Source of the DNA: Parcubacteria group bacterium GW2011_GWC1_45_14
GTDB taxonomy: Bacteria; Patescibacteriota; Minisyncoccia; Moranbacterales; GWC2-37-73
Assembly (NCBI GenBank): GCA_001001345.1
Contig: LCKI01000005.1
Span: 1-37,306 of the forward strand
Length of the DNA: 37,306 bases
Direction of reading: 5' to 3'
The notes under the pieces were generated by a model. The model worked only from the letters and a program-made list of their open reading frames with translations. It ran no database searches and had not been told where the DNA came from. Position 1 is the first letter of the stretch. Each line of letters opens with the position of its first letter. A program made the translations under genes and the position numbers. This document shows positions 9,667 to 19,539 of the stretch, in pieces.

Positions 9667-10785
9667 TTAAGTTATTTTAGACTGCTTGGATATGTTCATC
9701 AAAACCCCTATAGCGAAAAGTAAAAACACCAGGGAAGTTCCTCCATAACTTACAAACGGCAAGGGGATTCCTGTCAAAGGGATGAGTGCCGTGTTTGCGG
9801 CGATGTTCACGAAAGCCTGGAGGATTATCCACATCGTAATCCCCACCGCGACCAGTCTGCCGAATTCATCCGGAGCGTTCTTGGCTATCTTGAACCCGCG
9901 GTAAGCCAAAGTCATGAAAAGTGAAATCAGAAGAACCGCACCTACCAATCCCAGCTCCTCCCCTATTATAGCAAAAATAGAGTCTCCGACTGGTTCCGGA
10001 AGATAATTGAATTTCTGGCGGCTGTGCCCCAATCCCAATCCAAAGAACCCTCCAGATCCGACTGCTAAGAGGGCTTGGTTGATCTGGTACCCGATTCCCT
10101 GCGGATCCGCCCCCTTGTCCATGAAGGCCAAAATCCTATCGAAGCGGTATGGTTCCAGCTTGACCGCCAAGAAAACCAACGCCGCGCCAAGCGAACCGAG
10201 AGCGAAAATATGGGAAATTTTGGCTCCAGAAACGAAATATACCGAAACAGCTATCATCACCAAAACTCCCAATGTTCCCATGTCGGGCTGTTTTAATATC
10301 AAAAAACTGGCCAAGCCGAGAATCCCCAAAAAGGGCACGAAGCCTTCATAAAAATCTTTGATGCGATGGGTTCCCTTGCTTTCCAACCATGCCGCCAAAT
10401 ACATTATCAGGGTGAATTTAGCCATCTCGGAAGGCTGGAAAGAGATCGGCCCCAAATTTATCCACCTGGTGGCCCCGTAAACCTTGATACCGATTCCCGG
10501 CACGAAAACCAAAAGCAGAAATATGATCGAAATCAGAAAAAGAGGAAAAGAAATTTTCTTCCAATAATGATAGTCTATCCTTTGCACGAAATATAAAACC
10601 AGGAGGCCCGGGATTACGCCGAACAAAAATTGGCGCTTAAAAAAATAATAAGCGTCACCGAACCTCGTCTCGGAATAGATGATGCCTGCAGAGGAAATCA
10701 TAATCAAACCGAAAACTATCAGCGCCAAAACTGAAAACAACAGGGGCTTGTCTATATCGCTCTTTAGCATGCTTGCTTTCCTCAT
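9667..10785 (-). CDS. ftsW: SEDS-family peptidoglycan glycosyltransferase FtsW/RodA type
   Basis: GATRWINLGPISFQPSEMAKF, GHSRQKFNYLPEPVGDSIFAIIGEELGLVGA, PLPFVSYGGTSL. Confidence 0.93.
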   Translation of the reverse strand: MRKASMLKSDIDKPLLFSVLALIVFGLIMISSAGIIYSETRFGDAYYFFKRQFLFGVIPGLLVLYFVQRIDYHYWKKISFPLFLISIIFLLLVFVPGIGIKVYGATRWINLGPISFQPSEMAKFTLIMYLAAWLESKGTHRIKDFYEGFVPFLGILGLASFLILKQPDMGTLGVLVMIAVSVYFVSGAKISHIFALGSLGAALVFLAVKLEPYRFDRILAFMDKGADPQGIGYQINQALLAVGSGGFFGLGLGHSRQKFNYLPEPVGDSIFAIIGEELGLVGAVLLISLFMTLAYRGFKIAKNAPDEFGRLVAVGITMWIILQAFVNIAANTALIPLTGIPLPFVSYGGTSLVFLLFAIGVLMNISKQSKIT

Positions 10786-10801
10786 TTATCGTTTGCCAGT
10801 C

Positions 10802-11521
10802 TTAATGTTTTTTTGATTTTTCTTTCCTCCACTTCTCGATCTCCGCATGATTTCCGCTGAGCAGAACTTTGGGCACTTCCCACCCTTGGAAATCTTCGGG
10901 CTTGGTATACTGCGGATATTCCAGATATCCTTCCTCGCTATGCGATTCGACGGTCGCGCTGTCGACATTCCCCAGGACTCCGGGAATAAGCCTTGCTACC
11001 GAATCGACCACGATCATCGCCGGAATTTCCCCTCCGGTCAAAACGTAATCTCCGATGGAAAGTTCCTCATCGACGATATTTTCCGCCACACGCTCATCCA
11101 CTCCCTCATATCTCCCGCAGACCATGATCAATCTGTCATACTCCGAAAGTCTTTTGGCGTCGGCCTGGGTGAACCTCTTTCCCTTGGCGGAAAAAAGAAT
11201 CGTCCTGGTTTTACCGCTGTCATTCCGGACTTGATCCGGAATCTCTTTTCCTGCTAGTTGAGATCCTGAATCAAGTTCAGGATGACATTCTTCCTTGATA
11301 TCCCACACAGCACGCCATATCGGTTCCACTTGCATCACCATGCCAGCCCCTCCCCCATACGGCGTGTCGTCGACGTTCCTGTGTTTGTTTGTGGAATAAT
11401 CGCGCAGGTTATGCGTCTGAATTTCGATAAAGCCGCCCTCCTTAGCGCGCTTGATTATCGACTCATTGAAATATGAATCGAAAATATCAGGGAAAATCGT
11501 GATTATGTCGAATTTTTTCAT
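10802..11521 (-). CDS. trmD: tRNA (guanine-N1)-methyltransferase with in-frame palindromic-repeat insertion
   Basis: MKKFDIITIFPDIFDSYFNESIIKRA, DDTPYGGGAGMVMQVEPI, MVCGRYEGVDERV, SIGDYVLTGGEIPAM; inserted CHPELDSGSQLAGKEIPDQVRNDS. Confidence 0.96.
   Translation of the reverse strand: MKKFDIITIFPDIFDSYFNESIIKRAKEGGFIEIQTHNLRDYSTNKHRNVDDTPYGGGAGMVMQVEPIWRAVWDIKEECHPELDSGSQLAGKEIPDQVRNDSGKTRTILFSAKGKRFTQADAKRLSEYDRLIMVCGRYEGVDERVAENIVDEELSIGDYVLTGGEIPAMIVVDSVARLIPGVLGNVDSATVESHSEEGYLEYPQYTKPEDFQGWEVPKVLLSGNHAEIEKWRKEKSKKH
11219..11286. repeat. Palindromic repeat inside the trmD coding sequence
   Basis: GTCATTCCGGACTTGATCCGGAATCTC ... GAGATCCTGAATCAAGTTCAGGATGAC, inverted arms in frame. Confidence 0.85.
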
Positions 11522-11662
11522 AAAAAATAATATGCTAATTTTGCGAATAACCGCAAATCCACTAATTGCGAATAATTCCTTAATATAAAGCTATTCTACC
11601 ATACGAAATGGAATAAAAAAAGCTGTCTTCAGTCACTAGGTTTGGCGTCTTCCAAAACACTG

Positions 11663-11712
11663 AACCGAACTTTTACTACCATTATTGGTAGAATAGTAGT
11701 AAAAGTTCGGTT
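11663..11712. repeat. Long perfect inverted repeat
   Basis: AACCGAACTTTTACTAC (11663-11679) / GTAGTAAAAGTTCGGTT (11696-11712). Confidence 0.9.
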
Positions 11713-11731
11713 TACCTTAAGGAAAGGAATA

Positions 11732-11763
11732 GAAAAAGCCGCCGGAAACATATCCCGGCGGCG
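11732..11763 (-). terminator. Rho-independent terminator
   Basis: Minus strand GCCGCCGGGATATGTTTCCGGCGGCTTTTTCT. Confidence 0.85.
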
Positions 11764-11808
11764 ACTGACTGAACAATTTCAAGTACTTAAAACTGAAAAG
11801 TGCCGATC

Positions 11809-12327
11809 CTATTCTTCCTCGAGTCCATAGAAATCTTGGACTTCGACGGAAAACGCTTCTGCTGATGAAACTTGGCCCAGATATTCGCGAGCTGATTCCT
11901 TGAACCGGTCAATCTCCTCCGCATTCAGGAATTCAATGAAACTTTCATGCATCTTGTCGAGCGCTTCCTTTGAAACGGAAGAGAAGGAAACGGAATGGCA
12001 GACAAAAAATCCTTCGCTGACGGAAGCTATAGTTGTAATATCCTTCTCTTCGATCCTAATTTCAATTATCCTGCCGTCCATCACGGCAAAAAAACGATCG
12101 GCCCAGATTTCGACATCGGTTACGCCCAAGATTTCCCCATGACCGCTCCAAAGGCTTTTGATGAATTCCGCGCTTGCGACATGCAAAAGGACCGCCCTCA
12201 CGTCTTCCGTGACTTCCGATACCCGTGGAAACTGCTCCGCCATCGAACGCACATCATATACGCGTTCAAACCTCTCTCTTTTACTCGCCAATCCCAATTC
12301 TTCGAAAAAATCCATCTCGTTTGACAT
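11809..12327 (-). CDS. Hypothetical protein
   Basis: Start MSNEMDFFEELG preceded by SD GGGAGGAT; the ORF track extends to 12408 through a TTG start. Confidence 0.65.
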   Translation of the reverse strand: MSNEMDFFEELGLASKRERFERVYDVRSMAEQFPRVSEVTEDVRAVLLHVASAEFIKSLWSGHGEILGVTDVEIWADRFFAVMDGRIIEIRIEEKDITTIASVSEGFFVCHSVSFSSVSKEALDKMHESFIEFLNAEEIDRFKESAREYLGQVSSAEAFSVEVQDFYGLEEE

Positions 12328-12463
12328 CCCATCCTCCCTTGAAAGAATTTCTTTGAATAACCCGGCGTTAATTATTCCCGCATTTTTATAGTCCTTATTT
12401 TTATTCAAATGTTAAAGATCTGTTTTGTGGTTTTTTATTCTAACAGTAAAACGCGAAAAACAC

Positions 12464-12488
12464 AAAAACCGCCTTGTGGCGGTTTTTG
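12464..12488 (-). terminator. Rho-independent terminator
   Basis: aaaaaccgccttgtggcggtttttg just past the KH-protein stop. Confidence 0.8.
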
Positions 12489-12510
12489 CTATAGAAAGTT
12501 TTGAGAAATC

Positions 12511-12843
12511 TTATATGTTCAGATCTCCAACGACATCATCAATGCTTCTTTCAGTCGGTTTGTCTTCCTTTCTTCCTCTGAGTGAACCTTCCGGTTCGTT
12601 GATCTTGAGGTTTACGCGGGCGTTGTTCCTTGCTCCGATAACTCGAAGGACGGTCCTGAGCGCCTTAGCTGTCTGACCTTCTCGGCCAATAACCATTCCC
12701 ATGTCGGCTGGATTTACATCCAATGTGATGAGAACTCCCATTTCATCGATTTTCCTCTCTACCTTGACGTCTTCAGGGTGGTCAACGAGAGCCTTTACGG
12801 TGTACTCGAGGAACTCCTGGTCTGTCGGTCTTACATCTGTCAT
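12511..12843 (-). CDS. khpA: KH-domain RNA-binding protein (KhpA-like)
   Basis: PADMGMVIGREGQTAKALRTVLRVIGARNNARVNLKINEPEG. Confidence 0.85.
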   Translation of the reverse strand: MTDVRPTDQEFLEYTVKALVDHPEDVKVERKIDEMGVLITLDVNPADMGMVIGREGQTAKALRTVLRVIGARNNARVNLKINEPEGSLRGRKEDKPTERSIDDVVGDLNI

Positions 12844-12965
12844 CTTAGTGTTTCTCTTAATGATTATTAGCTAGGAGGCTTGTTTAGGGGATTTTTCGCA
12901 AATCAGCCCACTCGTATCTCCTACTCTTAATTATAGTCCTATTTTATGTTTTTGTCAATCGGGTG

Positions 12966-14399
12966 TCAATTCCTCCTTTTTTGTATCAAAGCCCTGATGG
13001 TTTTTAGCGAAATGACGAAATCGAGCTTGAGCGACCAATTCTCGATATAGAAGACGTCAAGCTTGTATTCGTCCTCGAAATCCAAATCGGACCTTCCACT
13101 GACCTGCGCCATACCGCTGATGCCGGGCTTGATGGTCAGGAGCCTTCGATGGTATTCGTTATATTTCTCCACTTCCCTTTCCTGGTGCGGCCTGGGACCT
13201 ATCAGGCTCATCTCACCTTTCCAAACATTGAAAAGCTGAGGCAGTTCGTCGAGAGAATACCTTTCAATGAAAGCACCGACCCTGGTTTTCCTCGGATCGT
13301 TCTTGATCTTATACAAAGGACCTTTTCTGATGGAAAGTTCTTCGATCAGTTTTTTTTCATATTCCAATGCCCTTTTCCCTTCTCTAGTGTTCGGATCGGT
13401 GCAGAATTCCCATTTCATATAACGGAATTTGTAGACATAGAATTTCCTGCCGTTGCTGCCGATCCTTTCATTCCTATATATGATCGGTCCTCCCGGCTTC
13501 CTTTCAGAAAAAGATTCCCACTTAACCAAAAGCGCGATAAGAAGCATCAAGGGAGAAAAAACGATGATCAGGGCGGTCGAACCGACGAGATCATATATCC
13601 TTTTCAAGATCCTGCCCCATCCCTCCAGAGGGGTGTTTTTGATTTCGATTATCGGTTCGCCGTTGAAAATACCCGTCTCGAATCTCGCTGTCTGCAAAGT
13701 CGTCGGGATGAATTTGTAGGCGATGTTATTGATCGCGCAATAATCCACCAACTTCTCCTGCTCGTCGTCAGTCAACGTGGAATCGCAGATGATGATTTCA
13801 TCCACGCCCTTTCGCAGCCTGATTTCCTTGATGGCCCGGATGCTTCCAGTCCCGATGTGATCGACTATTTTATATCCCATGCCGGGATTGTTCTTGATTG
13901 ATTGGCTGATTTTTTCCATTTTCCCGTTGCTGCCGATCAGCAAAACCCTATATACTCCCAATCCCTTTTTGATCAGGAAATATTTCTGGATCTTTTGCAG
14001 GACATATCTTCCGAAAGTCACATAGGCGACCGCCAAGAGCCAACCCGAAAGGATTATAAAACGGGAAGAAAACCATTCCCTCTTAAGAAATATCGTAACG
14101 ATGATAACTACGAGCGCTATGGAAGTCGCGGTGAAGACTTTCAACGCTTCCCTCCAAAATCTTCTCGTCGTCTTGATGTTATACAATCCCTCGAGCGCAT
14201 AGACCGCGACGAAAAGAGGCATGATGGTCATCACCACCTGCATGTACATATGGAAAGGAAAGACGTAAAGCTTGGGCTTGAGCGCCAGGACCTCGGGGAT
14301 ATTGCGTATGGCGAAAGCGCTGATCGCGGCCAAAAAAATCATGGCGACATCCATCGGAACCTGCACCGCGCTGAAAATCAGTTCTGATTTTTTTTTCAT
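12966..14399 (-). CDS. Undecaprenyl-phosphate sugar phosphotransferase / polyprenyl glycosylphosphotransferase
   Basis: Multi-TM N-terminus; C-terminal bacterial sugar transferase: KRIYDLVGSTALIIVFSPLML, YSLDELPQLFNVWKGEMSLIGPRPHQEREVEKYNEYHRRLLTIKPGISGMAQVSGRSDLDFED. Confidence 0.92.
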   Translation of the reverse strand: MKKKSELIFSAVQVPMDVAMIFLAAISAFAIRNIPEVLALKPKLYVFPFHMYMQVVMTIMPLFVAVYALEGLYNIKTTRRFWREALKVFTATSIALVVIIVTIFLKREWFSSRFIILSGWLLAVAYVTFGRYVLQKIQKYFLIKKGLGVYRVLLIGSNGKMEKISQSIKNNPGMGYKIVDHIGTGSIRAIKEIRLRKGVDEIIICDSTLTDDEQEKLVDYCAINNIAYKFIPTTLQTARFETGIFNGEPIIEIKNTPLEGWGRILKRIYDLVGSTALIIVFSPLMLLIALLVKWESFSERKPGGPIIYRNERIGSNGRKFYVYKFRYMKWEFCTDPNTREGKRALEYEKKLIEELSIRKGPLYKIKNDPRKTRVGAFIERYSLDELPQLFNVWKGEMSLIGPRPHQEREVEKYNEYHRRLLTIKPGISGMAQVSGRSDLDFEDEYKLDVFYIENWSLKLDFVISLKTIRALIQKRRN

Positions 14400-14465
14400 A
14401 AAATACGAATAGGGACTGGATTAGTTCGGCTTCTTCTCCTTGGCGTTCGCGTCTTTGAGAACATT

Positions 14466-14822
14466 GTTTATCAAGGCAGATCTGTAAGCCGGATTCTGTC
14501 TTAGGCAACCATTTATCTAGATCCGACGTTGCCATCGGATTCAAGCGACACTTTCGATATTTCCTAGGGGAATATCGAACACGGTCTTGCATTCAGGTAA
14601 GGATTTAGCCGTTTCACTCCCCATGTCACCATGGAGACTCACCCTCCCTTGCGGAAGGGTGCCCGATCCTTTCGGATTCACAGGCGTCTCTGCTCGCACC
14701 TCTGGAATTGCTTCCGACGGGCGTTACCCGCTACCCTGCTCCTATTTTCATAGGAAATGTCCGGACTTTCCTCCCCGTTTTAGTTAAAAAACGCGACGAT
14801 TGCCCGATTTGCCTTGATAAAC
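14466..14822 (-). ncRNA. rnpB: RNase P RNA (bacterial type A-like)
   Basis: Minus strand GGGAGGAAAGTCCGGAC near 5' end and ACAGAATCCGGCTTACAG near 3' end; ends form an extended P1, GTTTATCAAGGCA/TGCCTTGATAAAC. Confidence 0.93.
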
Positions 14823-14915
14823 GATACTCTCAAAAATCTCTTTACCCATTATACCATAACCGCTATAGTATATATTATTTTTGGCTAATTGTCAATATTT
14901 TATACGCCTGGAAAG

Positions 14916-16775
14916 CTACTTTTCATTCCTGGAAAAATACCAGTCATACACCTCCTTAGTGACCGGGACGGAACTCGGATGCTCCTCGGAACTCCCCTCT
15001 ATTATGACGACCATGGCAATTTCCGGATTTTCATAGGGAGCGTAGGAAACGAACCAAGCATGGGTCTTGTCCTCATTGCCGAACTGGGCCGTTCCGGTCT
15101 TGCCGGCGACCTCAATAGGAAGCTCCTTGAGTTGTTGCGCTGTTCCCCCGGTGACTGTCTGCCTCATCCCTTCCCGCACCACTTTCATTATTTCCGAAGA
15201 TATATCCGTCCTATCCAAAACCTTCGGCTCCACATTGACGGTCTCCTTATCGCTCTTGCGGATCTGCGAGACGACGTGCGGTTGGAAAAGAGTTCCCCCG
15301 TTGGCGATTGCCGCGATGGAATTCACGATCTGAAGAGGGGTCGCCGTGACATAACCCTGCCCGATCGACGCATGGTAGTTATTTCCCACGTACCATTTTT
15401 CACCCAATTTATCCAATTTCCATTGTTCATCAGGAATGAATCCGTCGGACTCTCCAGGAATATCGATTTCTGAATATCTCCCGAATCCGAACATATCATA
15501 ATATTTCTTCATGCGGGTCATGCCCAACCCCTCGATATTTCCATATCCTCCGCCGATCGAATAGAAAAAGATGTCATTACTTTCAGCGATCGCGGTGCGG
15601 ACGTCGCTCGGACCGTGGACTTTCCAGTCGCGGAAAGAAAAACTTCCGATCCGAAGGATTCCGCCCAATCCGTCGATTATAGTGGAGGGTGTTATGACCC
15701 CTTCGGAGAGAGCTCCTGCCGCCAAAACCGGCTTGACCGTGGAACCCGGTGCGTATTCCCCCGAAATAGCCCTGTTGAAAAGCGGCTTATTCGGATTCTC
15801 AATCAAGCCCAAATATTGCTCCTGCGAAATCTTCTGGGAAAAAAGATTGTTGTCGTAACTCGGAAGCGTGACCAATGCCAAAACTTCCCCGTTTTTTGGA
15901 TTAAGCGCCACCGCGGCCGCAGTATCCACTTTCGACTTCTCGATGCTGGCCGAAAGGGAATCATACAGCTTTTTTTGCAATTCGGCGTCGATACTAAGAA
16001 TAAGATCGCTCCCCGGTTTGGGATTGATGATGCCGACTTCCCTTTTGACGTTTCCCATGGAATCGACTTCGACCTGGAAAGCGCCATGGACTCCGCGCAG
16101 ATGGTTTTCATAAGTTTTTTCCACTCCCTGTTTTCCGATATAGTCCGTACGCAAATAACCCGCGTTTTCCTCCAGCTCCTTTTTTTCGATCTTCCCTTCA
16201 TATCCAAGCACATGTGAAAATATCGTGGAGTCGACATAGTCCCGGACAGCGGTCTTTTCAATCCTGATGCCGGGAAACTCCTCCGCTTTTTCCAAGAAAA
16301 GGAGCATGTGGTCCTGTGAAATATTTTCCTTCACGAGAACAGGGTTCAGGGAATTGCCACCTGCCACGCTTATCTTAGCCAGGATTTCCCCTTCGTTCAT
16401 ATCGATCAAGCCGGAAAGTTTTCGCACCAGCCCATTCAACGCCTCCTCTTCTTTGGGAATGTCGGCCGGAACCGCGACGATATCAACACTGGGAACATTG
16501 TTGACCAGCAGGCTTCCGTGGCGATCAAAAATCCTTCCTCGCGGAGCCTTGATGGCGATCGAGCGGATACTGTTGCCCTTGGACACTTCCTGATAATAAG
16601 AACCTTTGATGATAGTCAGATAGGTGGCTCTGGCCGCCAACACGGACACGAAGAAAACCAGCACATACCAAAAAATATCGAACCATTTTTTTTCGAGCGG
16701 TCTTTCCATGTGCGCCGATTCCTTTTCTGTGGCGGTCAGCACATAATCTTCAATTTCCATGCCCCGATTCCCCAT
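14916..16775 (-). CDS. mrdA: Penicillin-binding protein 2
   Basis: PRGRIFDRHGSLLVNN, SGEYAPGSTVKPVLAAGAL, VAGKTGTAQF. Confidence 0.93.
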   Translation of the reverse strand: MGNRGMEIEDYVLTATEKESAHMERPLEKKWFDIFWYVLVFFVSVLAARATYLTIIKGSYYQEVSKGNSIRSIAIKAPRGRIFDRHGSLLVNNVPSVDIVAVPADIPKEEEALNGLVRKLSGLIDMNEGEILAKISVAGGNSLNPVLVKENISQDHMLLFLEKAEEFPGIRIEKTAVRDYVDSTIFSHVLGYEGKIEKKELEENAGYLRTDYIGKQGVEKTYENHLRGVHGAFQVEVDSMGNVKREVGIINPKPGSDLILSIDAELQKKLYDSLSASIEKSKVDTAAAVALNPKNGEVLALVTLPSYDNNLFSQKISQEQYLGLIENPNKPLFNRAISGEYAPGSTVKPVLAAGALSEGVITPSTIIDGLGGILRIGSFSFRDWKVHGPSDVRTAIAESNDIFFYSIGGGYGNIEGLGMTRMKKYYDMFGFGRYSEIDIPGESDGFIPDEQWKLDKLGEKWYVGNNYHASIGQGYVTATPLQIVNSIAAIANGGTLFQPHVVSQIRKSDKETVNVEPKVLDRTDISSEIMKVVREGMRQTVTGGTAQQLKELPIEVAGKTGTAQFGNEDKTHAWFVSYAPYENPEIAMVVIIEGSSEEHPSSVPVTKEVYDWYFSRNEK

Positions 16776-16795
16776 AAGAATTCCCGATTATCATT

Positions 16796-16881
16796 ACTTA
16801 CGCTTTTGATCGCAGCGAGAATGAGTGTTTCCCGCCGATGGCGGGATAGAGGCTCGCTCGAACAAGAATAAACGCGTAAGT
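16796..16881. repeat. Nested palindromic intergenic element
   Basis: ACTTACGC...GCGTAAGT ends, GCGAG/CTCGC, CCCGCC-GAT-GGCGGG core. Confidence 0.65.
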
Positions 16882-16897
16882 TCCGATCATATCAAAA

Positions 16898-17416
16898 TCA
16901 ATTTCTCTTCAAATAATAAAAGTTTCCTACCCAGTTCAACATGAAAAATAAAACGAAAAAAATCAACAGATTGCAGAAAGCCGCGAGGGAAAACATTCCG
17001 AGCGTCTGCCAGAAATTGGAAATGTCATTCGCAATCACACCGGTCCCGAATTCATGGGAAAGCAATATGGCGCGTGAGCAGATGGTAGCCGCGGAAACGA
17101 AAAACATCATCAACAATATCCCGGTACCTTTTATTTCCACCGAGAACCTTTTGGAAAAAAAACTGACACTGTAAGCCAGAAGAGCGAAGATGATCACGTG
17201 GAGACCGACGGCGGAAAAAGTCGCCAGGTCATAAAGCAGTCCTGCAAAAACAGCCCATTTCAAAAACGCGTCGAAGCCGTCGATCAGCGTCCAGGCCAAA
17301 ACCAGCATCAAGACGATATCCACCGGCCAATCGGACTTAAAAAAAAGTGGCACCGAACTGACCTGCAAAACTATCGCGAAGAAGATTATCAAAAAATATA
17401 TGAAAAATTTTTTCAT
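16898..17416 (-). CDS. mreD: Rod shape-determining protein MreD
   Basis: Small multi-TM protein between mreC and PBP2. Confidence 0.85.
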   Translation of the reverse strand: MKKFFIYFLIIFFAIVLQVSSVPLFFKSDWPVDIVLMLVLAWTLIDGFDAFLKWAVFAGLLYDLATFSAVGLHVIIFALLAYSVSFFSKRFSVEIKGTGILLMMFFVSAATICSRAILLSHEFGTGVIANDISNFWQTLGMFSLAAFCNLLIFFVLFFMLNWVGNFYYLKRN

Positions 17417-17417
17417 A

Positions 17418-18227
17418 TTACTTATTGGCTTTTATGACGAACACTGCTTCCAGCTTGGAAACGTCTACCGGAGAAGATATGGCCGCCTGCTGAAAAAGAT
17501 GATCGCTTGAAGGGCGCACCTGCTGGACCGTTCCCACCAAGAGACCCCTTGGGACATCGCTCCCAGCCCCGGTCGTCACAACTTCGTTTCCGATCGAAAC
17601 AGAATCAGTCTGAAGAATCGAGTCCGCGACTATCCCCAATCCGTATTCCCCTTTCACGATCCCTTTTGCTCCCGACTGGGACACGGCGATTCCGACGGCG
17701 CTTTTCGGATTGGAAAGGAGCATGACGCGAGACCTATTGGAAAAAACCTGCTGAACCTTCCCGATCAGGATTCCTTTGGAAACGACAACTGCCATGCCTT
17801 CGCGCACCCCATTGTCCGATCCCTTATTGATTTCAAGCCAATTGCCTGCGCCTTGGGAGTCTCCACTAATGACGAATGTCGCCTCCAAATCGAACTTGTC
17901 TCTGGGCAGCAACCCGACCTGCTCCCGCAGGAATGCGTTCTCTCTTTCCATATCGCGAAGTTTCGCATTTTCCGCCAAAAGTGCCTGATTTTCCCCGATG
18001 AATCTCCTGTTTTCATCCTTGAGCTCCCCTATGGAAACAAGAAAATCCCTCATGTCTCTGAACTTATATGAAACGGAGTAAGAGAATGTTTCGAAAGGAT
18101 AAGCTATTTGGGAAAAAACCGCCCTGAAGGGATTAAAAAAGCCTTGGGGATTAAAAAAAACGAGCAATCCGAATATCACTACGACCGCCAAAGTCTTGAA
18201 TAATTTTCGAGAAGAAAACTTTTTCAT
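17418..18227 (-). CDS. mreC: Rod shape-determining protein MreC
   Basis: TM + coiled coil + NWLEINKGSDNGVREGMAVVVSKGILIGKVQQVFSNRSRVMLLSNPKSAVGIAV. Confidence 0.94.
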   Translation of the reverse strand: MKKFSSRKLFKTLAVVVIFGLLVFFNPQGFFNPFRAVFSQIAYPFETFSYSVSYKFRDMRDFLVSIGELKDENRRFIGENQALLAENAKLRDMERENAFLREQVGLLPRDKFDLEATFVISGDSQGAGNWLEINKGSDNGVREGMAVVVSKGILIGKVQQVFSNRSRVMLLSNPKSAVGIAVSQSGAKGIVKGEYGLGIVADSILQTDSVSIGNEVVTTGAGSDVPRGLLVGTVQQVRPSSDHLFQQAAISSPVDVSKLEAVFVIKANK

Positions 18228-18298
18228 CGTTTTTGTTTTACTTTATGACACGGTAATATTTCCGGGCGGCGATTTTCAAACCAAAAAACTCTTGCCAC

Positions 18299-19384
18299 CT
18301 ACTTGTAACTTTTGTCCCCCTGGTCTTCGACAAGAACGTGGCTCAGAAGCTCGATGTCCTCCAGGACTATCCCCGCTCCGCGCACGACGGCAGTCAAAGG
18401 ATCTTCCATGAGCCTTACCGGGATTTCAGTCTGGTCCGCGATAAGCTTGTCCAAACCGCGTATCAAACTTCCTCCCCCGGCCAAAATGATTCCCCTCTGC
18501 ATGATATCGGAAAGAAGCTCCGGCGGAGTTTCCTCCACTACCGTTTTGATGTTATTTATAATGATCCTAATGGATCTGGAAAGCGCTTCGCGTACCTGCT
18601 CATCGGTCATGATGACTTCTTTAGGAAGACCGCTTACCAAATCCCTTCCGCGGATAGCATAAGTCAAAGCCTCTTCCTGCGGATAGGCGCTTCCGATCGC
18701 GATTTTGATATCCTCGGCGGTTTTTTCCCCGACCAGGAGATTGAATTCGTCGCGGCAATATCGGATGATATCCTCGTTCATCTCATCTCCAGCCACACGA
18801 AGACTTCGAGCAGCCACGATTCCTCCAAGGGAAATCACGGCGATTTCGGAAGTTCCTCCACCTATATCAACCACCATGTTTCCACGCGCTTCAATTACGG
18901 GGAGCCTCGCTCCGATAGCGGCTGCCATAGGCTCTTCGATCAAATACGCTTCGCGCGCACCGGCATTCATCGCCGCATCGATTACGGCCTTCTTCTCAAC
19001 CTCCGTTATCCCTGACGGGATCCCGATCAGCACCCTGGGCCGCGGCATCAAAGAGAACGATTCCTTATGGACCTTCTCGATGAAATAACGAAGCATCTGC
19101 TCAGTCACTTCGAAGTCGCTCACGACTCCGTCCACCAATGGTCTGGTCGCGACGATGTGACTAGGGGTTTTACCGACCATCCTCTTGGCTTCTTTTCCGA
19201 TGGCCAAAACCTGCCCGGTTCTTTTGTTAAGAGCGACGACCGAGGGCTCGTTGATCATGATGCCCTTGCCTTTGACATAAACCAGGGTGTTAGCGGTGCC
19301 GAGATCGATCCCGATGTCCTTGGAAAGATTGCCGAAAAGATTGCCGCTTATTTTCCTTGATAATTTCTTGAAAGTCCAGGTCAT
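18299..19384 (-). CDS. mreB: Rod shape-determining protein MreB
   Basis: [68 protein letters not shown]. Confidence 0.98.
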   Translation of the reverse strand: [361 protein letters not shown]

Positions 19385-19493
19385 ATTTTTTTATTTTGCA
19401 AACAAAAAGGCTTTTCCAAAAGCTCAGTTCGCCCCTTTCGTATAAGTTTAACGCTTCGTTAATCATACTTTGAATATCCTTTCATGTCAAAAC

Positions 19494-19519
19494 AAAAACC
19501 GCCCGACAAGGACGGTTTT
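19494..19519 (-). terminator. Rho-independent terminator
   Basis: Minus strand AAAACCGTCCTTGTCGGGCGGTTTTTG. Confidence 0.7.
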
Positions 19520-19539
19520 GAGCAAATCGGCAAACACGG

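Noticed and set aside
13149-13901. Long plus-strand ORFs antisense to conserved genes (also 7596-8297, 15615-16217, 22522-23337)
   Set aside because: Opposite well-supported CDSs; no recognizable domains or SD sites.
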